NCBI GenBank assembly: GCA_023213395.1
Contig: CM041465.1
Location: 84,513,741-84,577,740 of the forward strand
Reading direction: 5' to 3'
Source of the DNA: Cycas panzhihuaensis
Lineage: Eukaryota; Cycadophyta
Length of the DNA: 64,000 bases
Shown: positions 1 to 11,668 of the stretch, in pieces
Layout: every line of letters starts with the position of its first letter
Numbering within the stretch: the first letter of the stretch is position 1
Position numbers and translations under genes: made by a program
Notes under the pieces: generated by a model
Database searches by the model: none
Seen by the model: only the letters and a program-made list of their open reading frames with translations
Told to the model about the DNA's origin: nothing

Positions 1-171
1 GCATTTTATTCATAATTTAGGTACTAATAATCTTGTTTCTTTGTCTTATTATTCAACAAATCTACAGATTGTTAACATTCTTATGAAGTCTTTAACTGAA
101 GTAAAGTTTCTCAATCTTAGAGATCTATTATAGATAAAAAAAGTCTCTATCAAAGGGGGATCACTGTGATG
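1..171 (+). pseudogene. Ty1/copia polyprotein C-terminal tail
   Basis: From about position 61 the + strand reads a tail of the form QIVNILMKSLTEVKFLNLRDLL, interrupted by one TAG before KKVSIKGGSL and a stop. This resembles the end of the copia RNase H region, where a D-M-x-T-K-x-L motif is followed by a K-F segment and the polyprotein stop. It sits directly upstream of a polypurine tract and LTR, as expected. Only the last 40 or so codons lie in the window, so the lineage cannot be given. The family call rests on the tail motif plus position and is moderately sure. Confidence 0.6.
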
Positions 172-216
172 AAGACCTTCTTTTTCTATAGCAGAAGAGT
201 TTACATTAAAGGGGGA

Positions 217-498
217 TGTTAGAATGTTAATGTAATCTTTATGTTCTTTTTTAAAGTTTATATTTTAGTCACATGTCTAAATGTGTATTTAAGTTATCAT
301 AATATTTAAACTTTAATATTTGTTAATTATTTTATGTGAAAGGTGGTTGAAATATGGAACTGCATTTCAACAAACCTTTCGTTGTATAAATTCATCTCCT
401 AGATTCAAGGAGATGGTTCCATGAATCTAGGAGGCCATCTGAATGCTTTTTCAAAGGTTGGTTTGGTGGTTAGGTAGTTTTAGTGTATGGTATTCTGT
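217..498 (+). repeat. copia 3' LTR, truncated by element A
   Basis: A polypurine tract (TAAAGGGGGA, 207-216) is followed by TGTTAGAATG, a typical copia LTR start. The sequence is AT-rich and contains an inverted repeat around 400-440 (CTCCTAGATTCAAGGAG and a facing partial copy). It stops at 498, where the terminal bases of element A begin, so its own 3' end is missing here. Confidence 0.65.
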
Positions 499-3078
499 TG
501 AAACGCTGCCCACGGGGTGGTATCCCTACGTTTAGCAAGAAATGGGTTATACAAGACTAGGTTGGGCTAAACAGCAAGGACTCACCTCATAAGGCATCCA
601 TGCACCAGAGGACGGATTCGGGACCTACAGAGGTGCCTAGTTGCTTCTAGGTAGTCACAAAGAGTGAGGCCTGCCTACCCCTCGGATGGCCGAGAAGAGG
701 AGGAAAGAGCCTGGCAAGTTGCATCTTCTCAGGAAGGTGAGAAGGCAACACAAGAGGGGGATGTATGTGTAACATGGTGTCTAGGTGTAGGCTGGTCAAG
801 AGAGCTAGGTGCAAGTAGTTCTAGCTCAGAAGGAACTATCTAAGTGTAATAGATTAACAACTAAATAAAGGATACGTAAAGTAAATGTATATTCTTTTCC
901 TCTTTTCAGTTTCCTATGTGTTTCTTACTATGCAAGCATGTGCACAAAGAACAACACTATAAAGAAAATACACAAGGATAAGAAAAATACGTGGACTGGT
1001 GTCTGGACGGAGCGCTACATATCTCTTCGCTTCCCGCTCCTTCCCGCTCCACTTGTTGTATACGCAAAACTGATCGGCGATGGATGCCATGAATGACTGA
1101 AGAGGGGTTAGCTTACATCCCTAATATATACAAAAAGCGAACAACAAATAACAAAAAATAATGAAAAGTAACAAATATGGAACTAACCTGCAAATGGGTT
1201 TGTTTCATACACAACTCCACAAATGCGAGATCCTATCAATCAAACAGATAAGTATCTCCCTCTAGGAAGAGGGGCCACAAAATAGATCTAATATATGTAT
1301 CTAAACTTAGCAGAAATAGAATCAAACTAAGTTAAGCATATGCATATTATTTAATGAAACAACTTCCAATAAGATTTCTACAAACAGTCATCACAAATGA
1401 CACCCAAAACAAGAGTATAGCCTGGAAATGGCTAACTCACCCATAGAAAGTCTCCACTTAGCCTTAGGAAAGGAAAGCAAACTTGTAGGAATAACAAGGG
1501 GCAGTAAACGATAAGAAAGAAAAAGTGAAGGGAAAATAGGCAAGTGCACCCAAAGGACGAAGTGCTACAGGCAACAAATCATCCAAGTGGATGGGTTACG
1601 AGTTGTAAGCCAAAGAAGAGCAGTTTTGAGGCTTACGAGGTGCCCAAAACCAGCGAATAAGGGGCTGGAACCAGTGAGGCAAGGGGTTGCGAATGCTGGT
1701 TCAGATTTGGGAGTAGATTCCCAAGTCTCTAGCCAAGCTCTAAGAGAGGCAATGGGTGCAGGGGGAAAGGAAATAAGGGTTTGGACCCTTGGAGAGAAGG
1801 TCTGCAAGGGGGACTAGCCCCACCTTTCTCCCTCAAATTTCCTCTATGTAACCCCCTCTGCACAGCCACCTTAAGGCAGGCTTGCAAGACTATAAGGGGA
1901 AGCACTATGCTCCTCAAATCTCAAGATCCAGTAACAAACTAAGTATGGAATCAAGAAAGTAAATACAACAAGTATTTATTCATAAAAAACTGTGAAAAAG
2001 AGGCATAAATCATGAAGTAAATAAGTAGAGTACCTTGTAGGGAGGAGAAGAAGTATATATCTACTGGAAAATAGCAGGAAAAACCAGCACTTAGCAAGGT
2101 TTGATGGCAGGTTTGGAAGAGCAGACTAATGTATGAGAAATCCTATGAGTTGGGGACCTTTGAAGCTTGTCCTTTGGAAGACCTTGAAAAGTATCATTCT
2201 TGTAACTTTGTAGACCTACAAAAAGATGTTGAGCTTGATGTTCCTCAGCACGAGAGACAACAATGGTCTCTGGTGAAGAACAGTAGCTGAGAGTCTTGGT
2301 TCTGCAGTAGTTTTCTGTAGAAAATTTTTGTAGAATTCCCTGTAAAAATGAGCTAAGAAGTCTTGAAAATCAAGGAGTCTCTTAGTTTTATCCCCTGCTC
2401 ACTGCAAGTAAATGTTGGGGATCTTAGGGCAGTTCAAATATGTAGGTGCCACGCAACAGTTCCGCAAAAAAAGCAGGAACTGTCACATGATTTAAAAAAC
2501 TTTTTCAAATAGTCGTACCATGGTAAACTTCGCGTTACTGCAGCAAAGATCGTGGTACCACTAAGTTTACAGCGGTACAAGACTAGAAATAAAAAATAAG
2601 CAAAAACCTAAGTTTGGAGCTAAATGAAGGGCAAATCAGGGCTAGAAACAGCTAGGGGATAGTACCCAGGTGATGGATAAGTAGTCAAAAAAGTGAACTG
2701 GGTCTCAACCAAGGATTCAATCAGACTTGGAAGAGACTGCAATATGAACAAGGTATTATAGAAAGGGCAAACACGACTGGTTGAGGCATCTCGAGGGGTC
2801 ATGGAGATGAAGTGGGTGGTTGTGTGCCATATGGGGTGTAGCATTCGCTAAAGAATGCCCCCACTGTGAGTCGTCATAGGCTGAAAGGCGCGCGGTAAGC
2901 ACATGCAAAGTGATCAAGCAAGAAAATAATGCAAGTATACAAATGGCAAGCAAGCCTGCATCAGGCAATCTACACTAAATAATCTGAGTCAAATAGGAGT
3001 GAAGTGAGAAGTTGAAATATATACCTAAGCTTACCTGAGTTGATGCGTCTCAAGCCCATTCCTGGCAGCCAGGAAACA
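499..3078 (-). repeat. Element A 3' LTR
   Basis: On the minus strand the LTR starts TGTTTCCTGGCTGCCAGG at 3078, just after a purine-rich AAGGGGGCAG, and ends at 499 in TTTCA. The left 1.24 kb matches 11669-12907. The start contains the palindrome TTCCTGGCTGCCAGGAA, seen in weaker form at the starts of LTRs of B, C and H. Length is about 2.58 kb. It holds no supported gene; short ORFs inside it are not conserved. Confidence 0.8.
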
Positions 3079-3439
3079 CTGCCCCCTTGGCAGCATAGCC
3101 TCACCGCTTAGAAGCGTGATGTGATGGCAAATGCTGACAACCAAAAACCATCAGTAGCACATGCATATATATATATAAACAATCATGAACATCATATGGA
3201 CCAAGGGTGTCATCGAGTATCATGGCGAAACACGTGGACAAGGGAGATAGAGACGAGGACAACATAGGGGTTGTCTACATGTCGTCTAAGCATCGACCTA
3301 CAAGTGAAGGAATCTAATGAAGGGGATGCCCCCATTGCTGAAGTATAACTAGTGATAAGAGGGCACCCAGCAAACTAAACAAGCACATTAGACTAAAGGC
3401 AACCAGAGACTTGGGCACGGGCTGGCCAGGTAAGCCTCA
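3079..3439. other. Element A spacer between aRH and 3' LTR
   Basis: This non-coding stretch of element A carries the polypurine tract next to the LTR (minus-strand AAGGGGGCAG, about 3079-3090) and a short TA microsatellite near 3165-3177. No ORF is supported. Confidence 0.5.
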
Positions 3440-3859
3440 AAGGTGATTGCTAAGAAGAGGGAGGTGACACTCAAGGATGAGGCAGATGAGGCTATCTACC
3501 TCAACATTAAGGTCCTGAGGGATATGCTGAATATCAACTAATGAAAAGCAGGCTAAGAGAGATCTAGTGGCTGAAGTGAGGGTTCTCAAGTGAGGGCATC
3601 GCACCTGGTAAACCTAGGTAAGATGGGACACCACAACCTGAGAATCGCAGAGCAACATGATGGGTCCGTGATGGAAATAGAGAGCATCAGTAAGGGCTTC
3701 AATAATGGCCGTGTATTCAGCTTTGTTATTAGTTGCCTTGGGGAGGAAGATACCATAACGTAGGAAATCATGTCTAAAGGGGCTGCGAAGAATCCATGCA
3801 ACGGTCGAAGGTCCAGGGTTACCGCAGCTTCCGCCGTCGGTAAAAATATAGAGGGACAT
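3440..3859 (-). pseudogene. Archaeal-type RNase H (aRH) of element A
   Basis: The minus strand begins MSLYIFTDGGSCGNPGPS and continues through NNKAEYTAIIEAL and LLCDSQVVVSHLT, which supply the catalytic Asp, Glu and Asp of an RNase HI fold. A further match, DIQHIPQDLNVEVDSL, follows in another frame near 3480-3530, so there is a frameshift around 3600. Tat-lineage gypsy elements carry this second RNase H downstream of integrase, and it is thought to help degrade the RNA of RNA-DNA hybrids during reverse transcription. Of the five copies in the window this one keeps the most complete catalytic motifs. ORF starts upstream of 3859 are probably not used, because homology begins at MSLYIFTDGG. Confidence 0.85.
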
Positions 3860-4383
3860 GAGCGACACAAAATCTTGGTAGCAAATAAATAATGATGAAA
3901 TGAAAGAGATAGTTGAAAGGTGAGCAAAAAGTGGCCATGAAGGGTAGGAGGACCTAGCAATGAGGTTACCTAAGGATGAGAGCAAGCAGTCTGACCACCA
4001 TCTGAGAGCGGGCAGAGGAAAGACGCCCTGGAGCACCAAAGGTTACTTTGGGAAACAATACATGCCCCAGGACGAGGGAGCATTCCCTTTGGGGACCCCA
4101 GGAGTAGAAAAAGGTTGCGGAAACGAGTCCAAGATGGCAAAAGGAGCCAAACAAGTATAAACTCAGGCATGCATAGGAGCAGCATGTAAAACGAGATAGA
4201 AGGGCCCTAAGAAAAAGTGCAATAATGGGGTGCCATAAATGCCCTTACAAGAGAGGGCAAAAAGGGCGTCAAAAGAGCACAATAGGCGACAGGGCCAAAA
4301 GGCAAAGGTGATTAGGGAAATGGGATAGTCCCAACAGCTATCGCGAGGCCAAAAATGGAGGAAGCGCCCGTCGGGGCCCCTAC

Positions 4384-4582
4384 CTATATAAGGAAATTTG
4401 TACAGAAAATGGATTCATTTTCATTGGCTCTCATGAGAAACCAGCTCCATTCCCTTATGCAGCGGAGCACCGCCCAACTTCAGAGGTACGTGGGGAGCGA
4501 TCAGACTGTTGGATCAGAGTGTAGCAAGAGCTAGCAGGATCAGCGAGACGTGATGATGACAACGAGACCAGATCTAGTGAGT
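4384..4582 (+). promoter_or_regulatory. Antisense TATA box, leader and splice-donor-like site upstream of the PMD gene (A)
   Basis: CTATATAAGG at 4384-4393 is a good TATA box on the plus strand, opposite to the element's own genes. A leader with an ATG at 4409 follows, and GTGAGT (4577-4582) matches a plant 5' splice donor. The same order and spacing recur in element C (minus strand, 29674 to 29474) and element H (plus strand, 59188 to 59386), although these copies have diverged widely. The PMD reading frame begins about 460 bp further on, after pyrimidine-rich sequence and a possible acceptor AG near 5039. The promoter and splicing roles are inferred. Confidence 0.5.
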
Positions 4583-5039
4583 GGATCTCACAAAATCCTA
4601 CCCGTTTCAAAGTTTGAAATTCATTGCTTTTTGTAGTTTTTTATGCAATTTTTGTGCCCCTTATGGGCAATTGGAGGCCTCTTAGAGTCTGAATTAGACC
4701 TAGAAAGAGGCGGGACCTGGGCATTAGGGAGCCCTGGTCCCGGTGGGCCCCACGGGGTCCATCACAAGAATTTTTTTTTTATTTTCAGGGCAGAAACCCC
4801 CCATTTTAGGGTGGTTGCCGTTCATACCACGGCGAAGATCATGGTGCTGGAATCTTTACTGCGGGGCCCCCTGATCACCGTGGGACCTGAGCTAAACTTA
4901 GCGGTACCGCTAAGTTTAGCATGGTCTGGCGTAAAATCGAAAAAGAATATGAGAGGCCATAAGGCCCCAAATCTTAGGCAGAGAGAGCTGAGAGACATCC
5001 AGGAGTAGAGATGACTAATATGAGACTAACTTTGACTAG

Positions 5040-6998
5040 TTTTTTGATGTTGGTTCGCTATTATCACGGTGGATAACGGTGAGAATGTTAGCATGGCGAT
5101 GTTGAGTTACATCAAGATGATGTCCTAGGGGGACAAGGAGATCCTGCGGAGGTGTGGCCTGTACAAGGCCTTAAAGACACCTCAGTTCACATCAGATCAA
5201 AGACTCTTAGTCGATATTGTATCACACTAGGATCGGAGGAGGCACGTGTTCCACTTGCCTCAGGTAGGAGATGTGATGGTGACGCTAGGGGACATCCAGT
5301 GGATTTTAGGGGTACCGACAACTAAGAGGCCGGTGACACTAGGATTGCTGCCTAGCAATGAGGCAACACATAGAGAGGCAGCCACTTTCTTCACAGGGCC
5401 CAATAGGTAGGAGAAGAGAGGAGTTCCTCTCCAAACGATGGTGATGTCTAGGATTCCTCAGGTAAGAAAGCCCATTACACTGTGCATTTTGTTCTGGGTT
5501 TCTCAGAAATAGAATTATAGAGAGATACCAGGTGGCTGGATGGATGTAGTGCGTCGCTATGAAGCCAACGAGAGGATGGCTGGGCCACTCTGATTATGGC
5601 GAACCTCATCGCATAGCTAGATGCCATCAGGGTAGTAGGAAAGAGAGGACTATCTTCTGACATGTTCTTTGCGATCTTTGGTTCTTCAATCACTTCGTGG
5701 CAGTGGCACTAGCAGGGGGACCACAACCCATAGCAGAGTGGGCCCCGATGGTCCATAGATGGTAAACTTGGCTGAGGGGGATAGAGGACCAAGCCCACAC
5801 CCGACGATCAATGGAGGCAACATCACTGTACCTCCTCACCATGGCGAATTATGTGGTAGATCCATATAGGACGGTGAGCTCAGACAACGATGATGAGGCA
5901 AGCAGAGCAGGAGCACTCTCAGATGATGATAATGACGACTCCGACACTGACAGAGGAGATGGGGCTGGTCCATCATGACCTGCGAGGGAGGCAGGTCCAT
6001 CAGGGATGGCAGGAGGAGTAGCAGGACCATCTAGGACTACCAGAGGAGAGGCAGGCCCATCAGGGATAGCTGAGGAGAGCAGGAGGTCGGTGACTAGGGC
6101 CCACAGGCTACGGATCATGAGGAGATCCAGAAAGACAAGAGTTGAGCTGGTCCCGGTGAGGAGAGAGGCCCGGTCAAAGGAGGTACCTAAGGATGAGGTA
6201 CTGACAACTGGCGGGGAGCCAGGAGGAGAGGTCGTCGCACACGCAGAGGAGCCGATGGCCATGGCTGGTGAGGCGTAACAATTTCCTCAGTCGTTTGATG
6301 ACCAGATAGATATTTGATTTGATTTGATCATGGTATGCAGTAGGATATACACTGACACATGACATGTTGCATTTCCAAGTACTGTAGAGGTCAGGAGACT
6401 AGTAGAGGCCATGGTGAGGGAGATGTTCCCTCAGGTATATGCAGAGGGGTAATCGCCCATCCAGGCAGAGGATGTACCTAGATAGGCAGGTGCACATATG
6501 GAGGCATTCACCTCGTTGGTGAGGGCGAGAGACATCTAGACTGCAGAGTCCCAAGAGCACATAGCTTTTAGGGGACAGATGCAGTGAGAGCTAGGTGAGG
6601 CGAGGAGCGAGCAAGACGTGCTATGCAGATAGGTCCAAGCTCTAGAGGCTCAGGGAAGAGCAGGTGAAGATACAGGGAGCATGGTCTGAATAACAGTACT
6701 GGAGGAGCACCTTAGAGGGATGGAGGAGAGATTCTGGACCATGGAGGAGAGACTCCAGGGAGTAAAGGGAGAGAGGAATCGTATTCAGGCCAAATACGAT
6801 CAGCTCGTAGACCAGGTGGCATCAAGGTCAAGCAGGAGTAGGACATATACCCACACAGCAGCGATGACCTTGAGACAGCCACGTGATGAGGGGAGCGAGG
6901 CAGGGAGCTCACGGAGGCCCAGGAGCCTTGGAGGGATGTGGTCCCTAGGAGAGGGATCACATAGGCCAGGAGATGGTACCCCAGGAGCGGGGCAATAG
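5040..6998 (+). pseudogene. Antisense plant mobile domain (PMD) gene of element A
   Basis: The plus-strand frame contains GLYKALKTPQFTSDQRLLVD, then HVFHLPQVGDVMVTLGDIQW and ILGVPTTKRPVTLGLL. These match the aminotransferase-like plant mobile domain, found in plant transposons and in domesticated MAIN/MAIL-type genes. The domain runs from about 5070 to 5870. It is followed by an acidic stretch (SDNDDE, DDDNDDSDTD), a linker with repeated AGPS, and from about 6390 to 6830 a charged, probably coiled-coil region (MEERFWTMEERLQG), ending near 6998. In-frame stops are mostly TAG, with a few TGA and TAA, and there are frame breaks. No enzymatic role is known for PMD. It lies between pol and aRH on the opposite strand, as extra ORFs do in some Tat elements. 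Confidence 0.75.
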
Positions 6999-7800
6999 TA
7001 GTGTAGGACATATATATAATTTTGACAGGGGAAAGCACGGGCCTCCAGGGGGTTATATATAGACTCATATGATTATACCCCCCCTGCAAGGACACCAGCT
7101 TCCCATATGTATGATGTAACATAAGATTTTGGTGTATATATATATATACGGGGTAATTGGTACCCCACTTTGTCATGAGATGCTGTGTATATCATGTGTG
7201 ATAGATAGCATGTATGTTTTGTTTTGTATGTTGTAAATGTTTTATCATATGATGCACACATTTCCTTCTATGTATGGTTATATATCTAACAGGAGCACAC
7301 ACATCCACTATGAGTAGAGGTAATAGAGAGGTGTGAGGTTAGAAAATAGAGCGACATGCACATCCAGGGAGAAGCATAGCAGAATATGTGAAGGAAATAG
7401 CAGGCAAGAGATAGGATTAATGGTACTCCAAAGCATCATCTTAACTAGGGGATGCCCAAAATAGGAAGACAAAAGTTCCTAAGAGTATACAGGAACACAG
7501 GTTCTGCCGGAAGAACTAGGAGGAAGGAGAAGAAGCCACCTTAAACTGCCATTCTACCTGTGGTTGTGAGAAATAGGAATAATTTAAGATGGAAGTTTAG
7601 GCTCATTTCAGAGCATCGTCCTAACTGGGGGATGCCCAAATAGGAGGACTAGGTCCCAAAGGAAATGGGAACACATGTTCCGCAGGAAGAACTAGAAGGA
7701 GAAGAAGAAGACCATCTTAAGTCGTCATCCCACCCATGGATGGGAGGAACGGGAACAAACTTAAGATGGTAGTTTAGGCTCATTTCAAAGCGTAAAGAGA
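6999..7800 (-). other. Element A post-integrase spacer
   Basis: Two segments align with element B on its sense strand: 7000-7100 with 21860-21960 (the GGGGG-TATAATCATATG area) and about 7500-7790 with 21430-21620. They also match element C near 26820-26970. A short TA run (7133-7147) lies between. This is the conserved non-coding spacer after integrase; no gene is supported. Confidence 0.6.
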
Positions 7801-8331
7801 GAAAGAGTTGTGCCTAGACCCCATAGGGGTAGGAGTAGTCACATGCAGGGTAGGAGATAGGTAACGAAGGTTAGGCCCAGTGTAGCTAGGCCTACCAGTA
7901 AACTCGCTATGGTCGAAACCAGATGAGTGCAACAGACCTAGCACATGACGGGTTGCATGGCAAGGTTACGTCTGAGTAGGAATGGCTCTAGTCCTAAGTA
8001 AGGATCTAGAGCATGAAGAAGAAGTACCTCTATGAGTGGCTCATCGACACAGGTACCTACGAGAAATCGCTCGGGGAGGCTGAGAAGGTGAAATAGGTGG
8101 CTAGTTCAGGACCAGCGGCTCAGGAGCCAATGTGGAATGAAAGGGAGCAAGAATATCTGATTGAGATATTTCCCTAGGTGCTCATGAAACCAAGGTGATA
8201 CGTCGAGGAGAGGGCTCATAACCCTCACTATCTGACTCAGAATCACTCGTGATGGCTAAGTAACCATAACCACCTACACCAATATGGGTAAACCTGACTA
8301 GGTTTAGCTCATGACATGGCATAGGGTTCGA
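7801..8331 (-). other. Protease-RT linker remnant and internal deletion junction
   Basis: Just after the protease the minus strand reads THIGVGGYGYLAITSDSESD, matching the linker of element B (APIGVGSYGYLASLNDDES, about 18115-18175). Beyond about 8000 similarity to pol is lost, and by about 7800 the sequence matches B's post-integrase region. The whole RT, RNase H and integrase segment (roughly 2.5-3 kb in B) is missing. Confidence 0.65.
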
Positions 8332-9060
8332 CTAATAAAGGTCGGTTTCCTGAAACAAAGGTCCTATAGAAGGGGTAGCCTCCTCAGGATCGCTATCTTC
8401 ATCATCGAAGACGGCTTGGCAGGCTAGATGAGAGGTGTGAGATGGCATAGGCTTACGGGTGACAACTTTAACTTGTCCTTCATGGACAAATTTAAGTTGC
8501 CCCCAACACGTGGAGCAGATTGCTCCCATTTGGTCGAGCCATGGTTGGCCCAACAAGAGGTTGTACTCCACATCGATATCGAGTATAACAACTTTAACAG
8601 AAATAATTTTCCCTCCTAAGGTGAGGAAAAGGGAGATTGTCCCTAAAGGGGACTTCTCAGTCCCATCATACCCTTAGCATTTCTAAGGGACAGACTCAAG
8701 AGCTACTATGCCTAGCTTCTTGAGCATATGCACAGGCATAGCATTAACCGAGGAGCCATTATCTACAATGGTCCTCTTTATGATAAAATCAGGAGTGTCA
8801 ACGGTAATGATGTATGGGTAATGCAAAAGCTTCTCCTGCTTACTGGGAGATGGGAGATCTCTGGGATCAAATAAGATGGCAAGTGGTCCATGGGAGGTAG
8901 CAGCTACCGCGTGGATAGAAGCATCTTGTTGGCCAAAAGCTTCAAGAAGAAGAGCACATTGCTCAGGGCAGCTTCTCAAGACGTCCATCAAGGACATCCC
9001 TGTAGCGACAGTGTGAAGCTTGTCAATGATAGAGAAGGGCTTACCCTTCCCTATAGGTTA
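8332..9060 (-). pseudogene. Aspartic protease region of element A
   Basis: The minus strand reads IVDNGSSVNAMPVHMLKKLG, where D-N-G-S is the active-site motif as it appears in Tat proteases. YNLLLGQPWLDQMGA, the conserved C-terminal flap and LGRPW-type motif, follows. Upstream is KPFSIIDKLHTVATGMSLMD, joining to gag. The two parts (8997-8683 and 8571-8332) are split by TAG codons near 8680. The enzyme would process the gag-pol polyprotein. The catalytic Asp is kept. Confidence 0.8.
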
Positions 9061-9199
9061 GGTAAGTGCCCTTCGAAAATCGTAATGGCCAGGGCATATG
9101 AGAATAGTGTTAAGAAGCACAGGGGGTTCCAGAAGAGGAGTTTCTAGAAGAGGATCAAGGTGAGATGTGGATGAAGAGGTACCAGTGGCCTCTTTAGTG

Positions 9200-11368
9200 A
9201 CTTGAGACTAGGTTAAGGCATATAACAGAGTGGTCTCAAGCAATTGGACAACCTTCTTTCCTTTGTTACGGGATCGCGAAGGTGAAAGAGCACGGTGGTC
9301 AGGGGAATGCGAAGAGGATGATGAACCTCGTGCACCCTTCCCTCTACCATGCGAAGGGCAAGAATCGAGGGATCTATCCTGGTTCTGGTTGTTTCTTTAT
9401 TGAATATTGCGATCACATTCCTTATGTTTAGGGAACGGATCCCTATGAATGGATTGATCAACATTGGGCCTTGATGCCTGTCTGGGAGATGAATCATGGG
9501 GCGGGGCATCGCGTGGGTGTTGCAGCCGACAATGCCAGTCATCGTGAAAACATTCCCCGTGGATGGAGCACCACCTCTTCTTAAGGGGAGGATCGACTCT
9601 CCTTACTTAAGAAGGTTGGGTGCTACCTCCTTTGGGGGGAATGGCATGAGAGGCCTATTGAATTAGTTTGTGGGAGGTTGCGATGAAGGGGTTTGGAGTT
9701 TAAGCACCTTCATCGTATGCTCGAACAAGCATATAGTGGAAGTAAGGGGGTCTAAAGTCCTCTCAGTAGGATGAGAGGTAGACCTGACATGTTGCGAAGG
9801 TTTGGTTTCCTTGGCTGGGGGAGGTGCCTCATGACGTTGTGAGGGCTTAAGAGGCCTCTTGAGTCCGGCTTGGATCTCAATAGCCTCTAACGCTAAGCAC
9901 TTCGTAATCGCGAGTCGCACGTGGTTGCCCCCATTTTGAGGACCTCCACATGCACTTCAAGGCAAAGTGCATTAACAAAAAGATCTCACTTCAACTCCTT
10001 TGGCAACGTGGCCTTGGTAGAGTGAAGGAGATCATGGAAACGTCTCACAAAGTCACAATTCATTTCATTGTGACCTTGTTTGAGTGAAAGGAGCGATTTC
10101 ATTCCGTTCTCGAATGGATGAGCTACGTCAAAGTAATTGACGAATTCATCCACTAATTACTAGAATGAAGAAATTGAGTAGGCAGGGAGACGGTAGAACC
10201 ATTTAAAGGCATCGCCCTGCAAGGATCACGGAAATAGCTTCATTAGGATATGATCATAAGCCCAGTAGTCTATGCACGCCATAGAGAAGCTACGCACATG
10301 CTCAGTTGGGTCTTGCGATGAAGTTCCATCGAATTTGGGAACTTCAGGAGGGTGAAGCGGCAGGTTAGTCCTTAATGCCTCAACGGATAATGGCGTCAAC
10401 CTATAGTCTATGAAGGGACATGTCCTCACATGGGCCAAAGGATCGACGGACAGTAAAGAAACAGGAATAGATGGGGGTGGTAAATCCATCCCTCCTTGGG
10501 GAAATAACCCTTGCTGGAAGGGGGGTTGTAGATAAATGCCTTGGAAGGGAGGCATGCTCCCTTGCGAAGGCGTGGCAAAAGGAGCCGCGTTGGATGACGA
10601 AAATGAAGGGTGCAGAACCAAATTCTACCTATATGGGCCACCCGTAGGTGGTGCAACCCCATATGGGTGTAATGGGTCCACCCTATAAGCTGGAAGATGG
10701 TTTCCTCTACCCTACCCCCAAGGTTGAGACGCATAACCTGGAGCGGGTCCCACATAGTTGGTAGCGGCAGCACTAGTAAGACCTCTAGGCCTACTAGGGA
10801 ACACATATACCACGTTTGAAGGTGGCACATTTTTTTGACTCAGGAATGGCATGCTAACCCCAAGTTGGGAAAAGGACACGCCGCGAACAGGTCCTAAAGA
10901 AGTAGGATCATGGCTAGGAATAGATGGTGCAACACTTGTCTTGGGAGCCGGTGTAGACATGGCATGGGATAAGTACGCATGGGTGGAAGGATCATTTGTT
11001 GTAGGAGGTGCAGGTGCAGATGAAGAAGGCAATCCACCGCGCAAAGCTTCTTCAAACCACCTGGGACGTGGTTGATGGCGAGTTGCTTGAAAGTACTTGT
11101 TGATTGCTTCAACCACGTCAGCAGGAGGGGTATCCTCGTAGCCATACGAGATCGATGGGATCTTGAATGTCAGGGACCCCTCAGGGCGCTCCTCATAAGA
11201 TTCACCAATCAGATGGTGAGTCTTGTGAAGAGGCAAGCCTTCTGCTACATGAGCAGAAGGATGAAGGTCAGAAGGGTAAAACTGATCACCCGAATAATAG
11301 ATGGGGTCGTCACCCTCGTGGGTGGATCCTGGAATGGACGGGGGAAACTCTTGAGTTCCTGAGACCAT
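9200..11368 (-). pseudogene. Gag of element A
   Basis: The reading starts MVSGTQEFPPSIPG at 11368, about 280 bp after the primer site. A long Pro/Ser/Thr-rich N-terminal part (11368-10450) precedes the retrotransposon gag domain: VPKFDGTSSQDPTEHVRSFS, then GDAFKWFYRLPAYS and LVDEFVNYFDVAHPFENGMK. A CCHC-like finger WCSIHGECFHDDWHC lies near 9525-9580 and would bind RNA. The frame is broken by TAG and TAA codons (for example after QPWG near 10712) and a few frameshifts, and ends in a basic Ser/Arg-rich region. Gag would form the virus-like particle in the cytoplasm. Confidence 0.85.
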
Positions 11369-11649
11369 GGTATGGTAGGCCCAATCAGACTGGTAACCTT
11401 CTATTATCGAACCAAGATCTGACGACGGAAGGGAACAATACGATGGGTCTTCTAATAATAGTGGTAGACCTCACAAGCGACGTGAGAAACGTCGTGTGCA
11501 ACGCCTTTACGAACGTTGTTAGAAGAAAGAGAAAGGGGTATGAAATAGATATGTTAGGGGCTGCCTAACTGAAAAGTAAGATAAGAAAGCTACCTAAAAG
11601 TAAGAACACCAACGGGAAAGGGAAGCGAGACTAGTTCCCTTACTAGCAG

Positions 11650-11667
11650 TCCCTAGTATGGTCACCA
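11650..11667 (-). promoter_or_regulatory. Primer-binding site of element A
   Basis: On the minus strand TGGTGACCATACTAGGGA lies immediately inside the 5' LTR. It matches TGGCGACCATCTTGGGA in element B and TAGTAACCATACTAGGGA in element F; the changes are mostly transitions. The cognate tRNA is not assigned. Confidence 0.7.
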
Positions 11668-11668
11668 G

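Noticed and set aside
11167-11568. 133-codon plus-strand ORF opposite gag of element A
   Set aside because: It is antisense to the well-supported Gag start, and I found no counterpart in the same place in element B.
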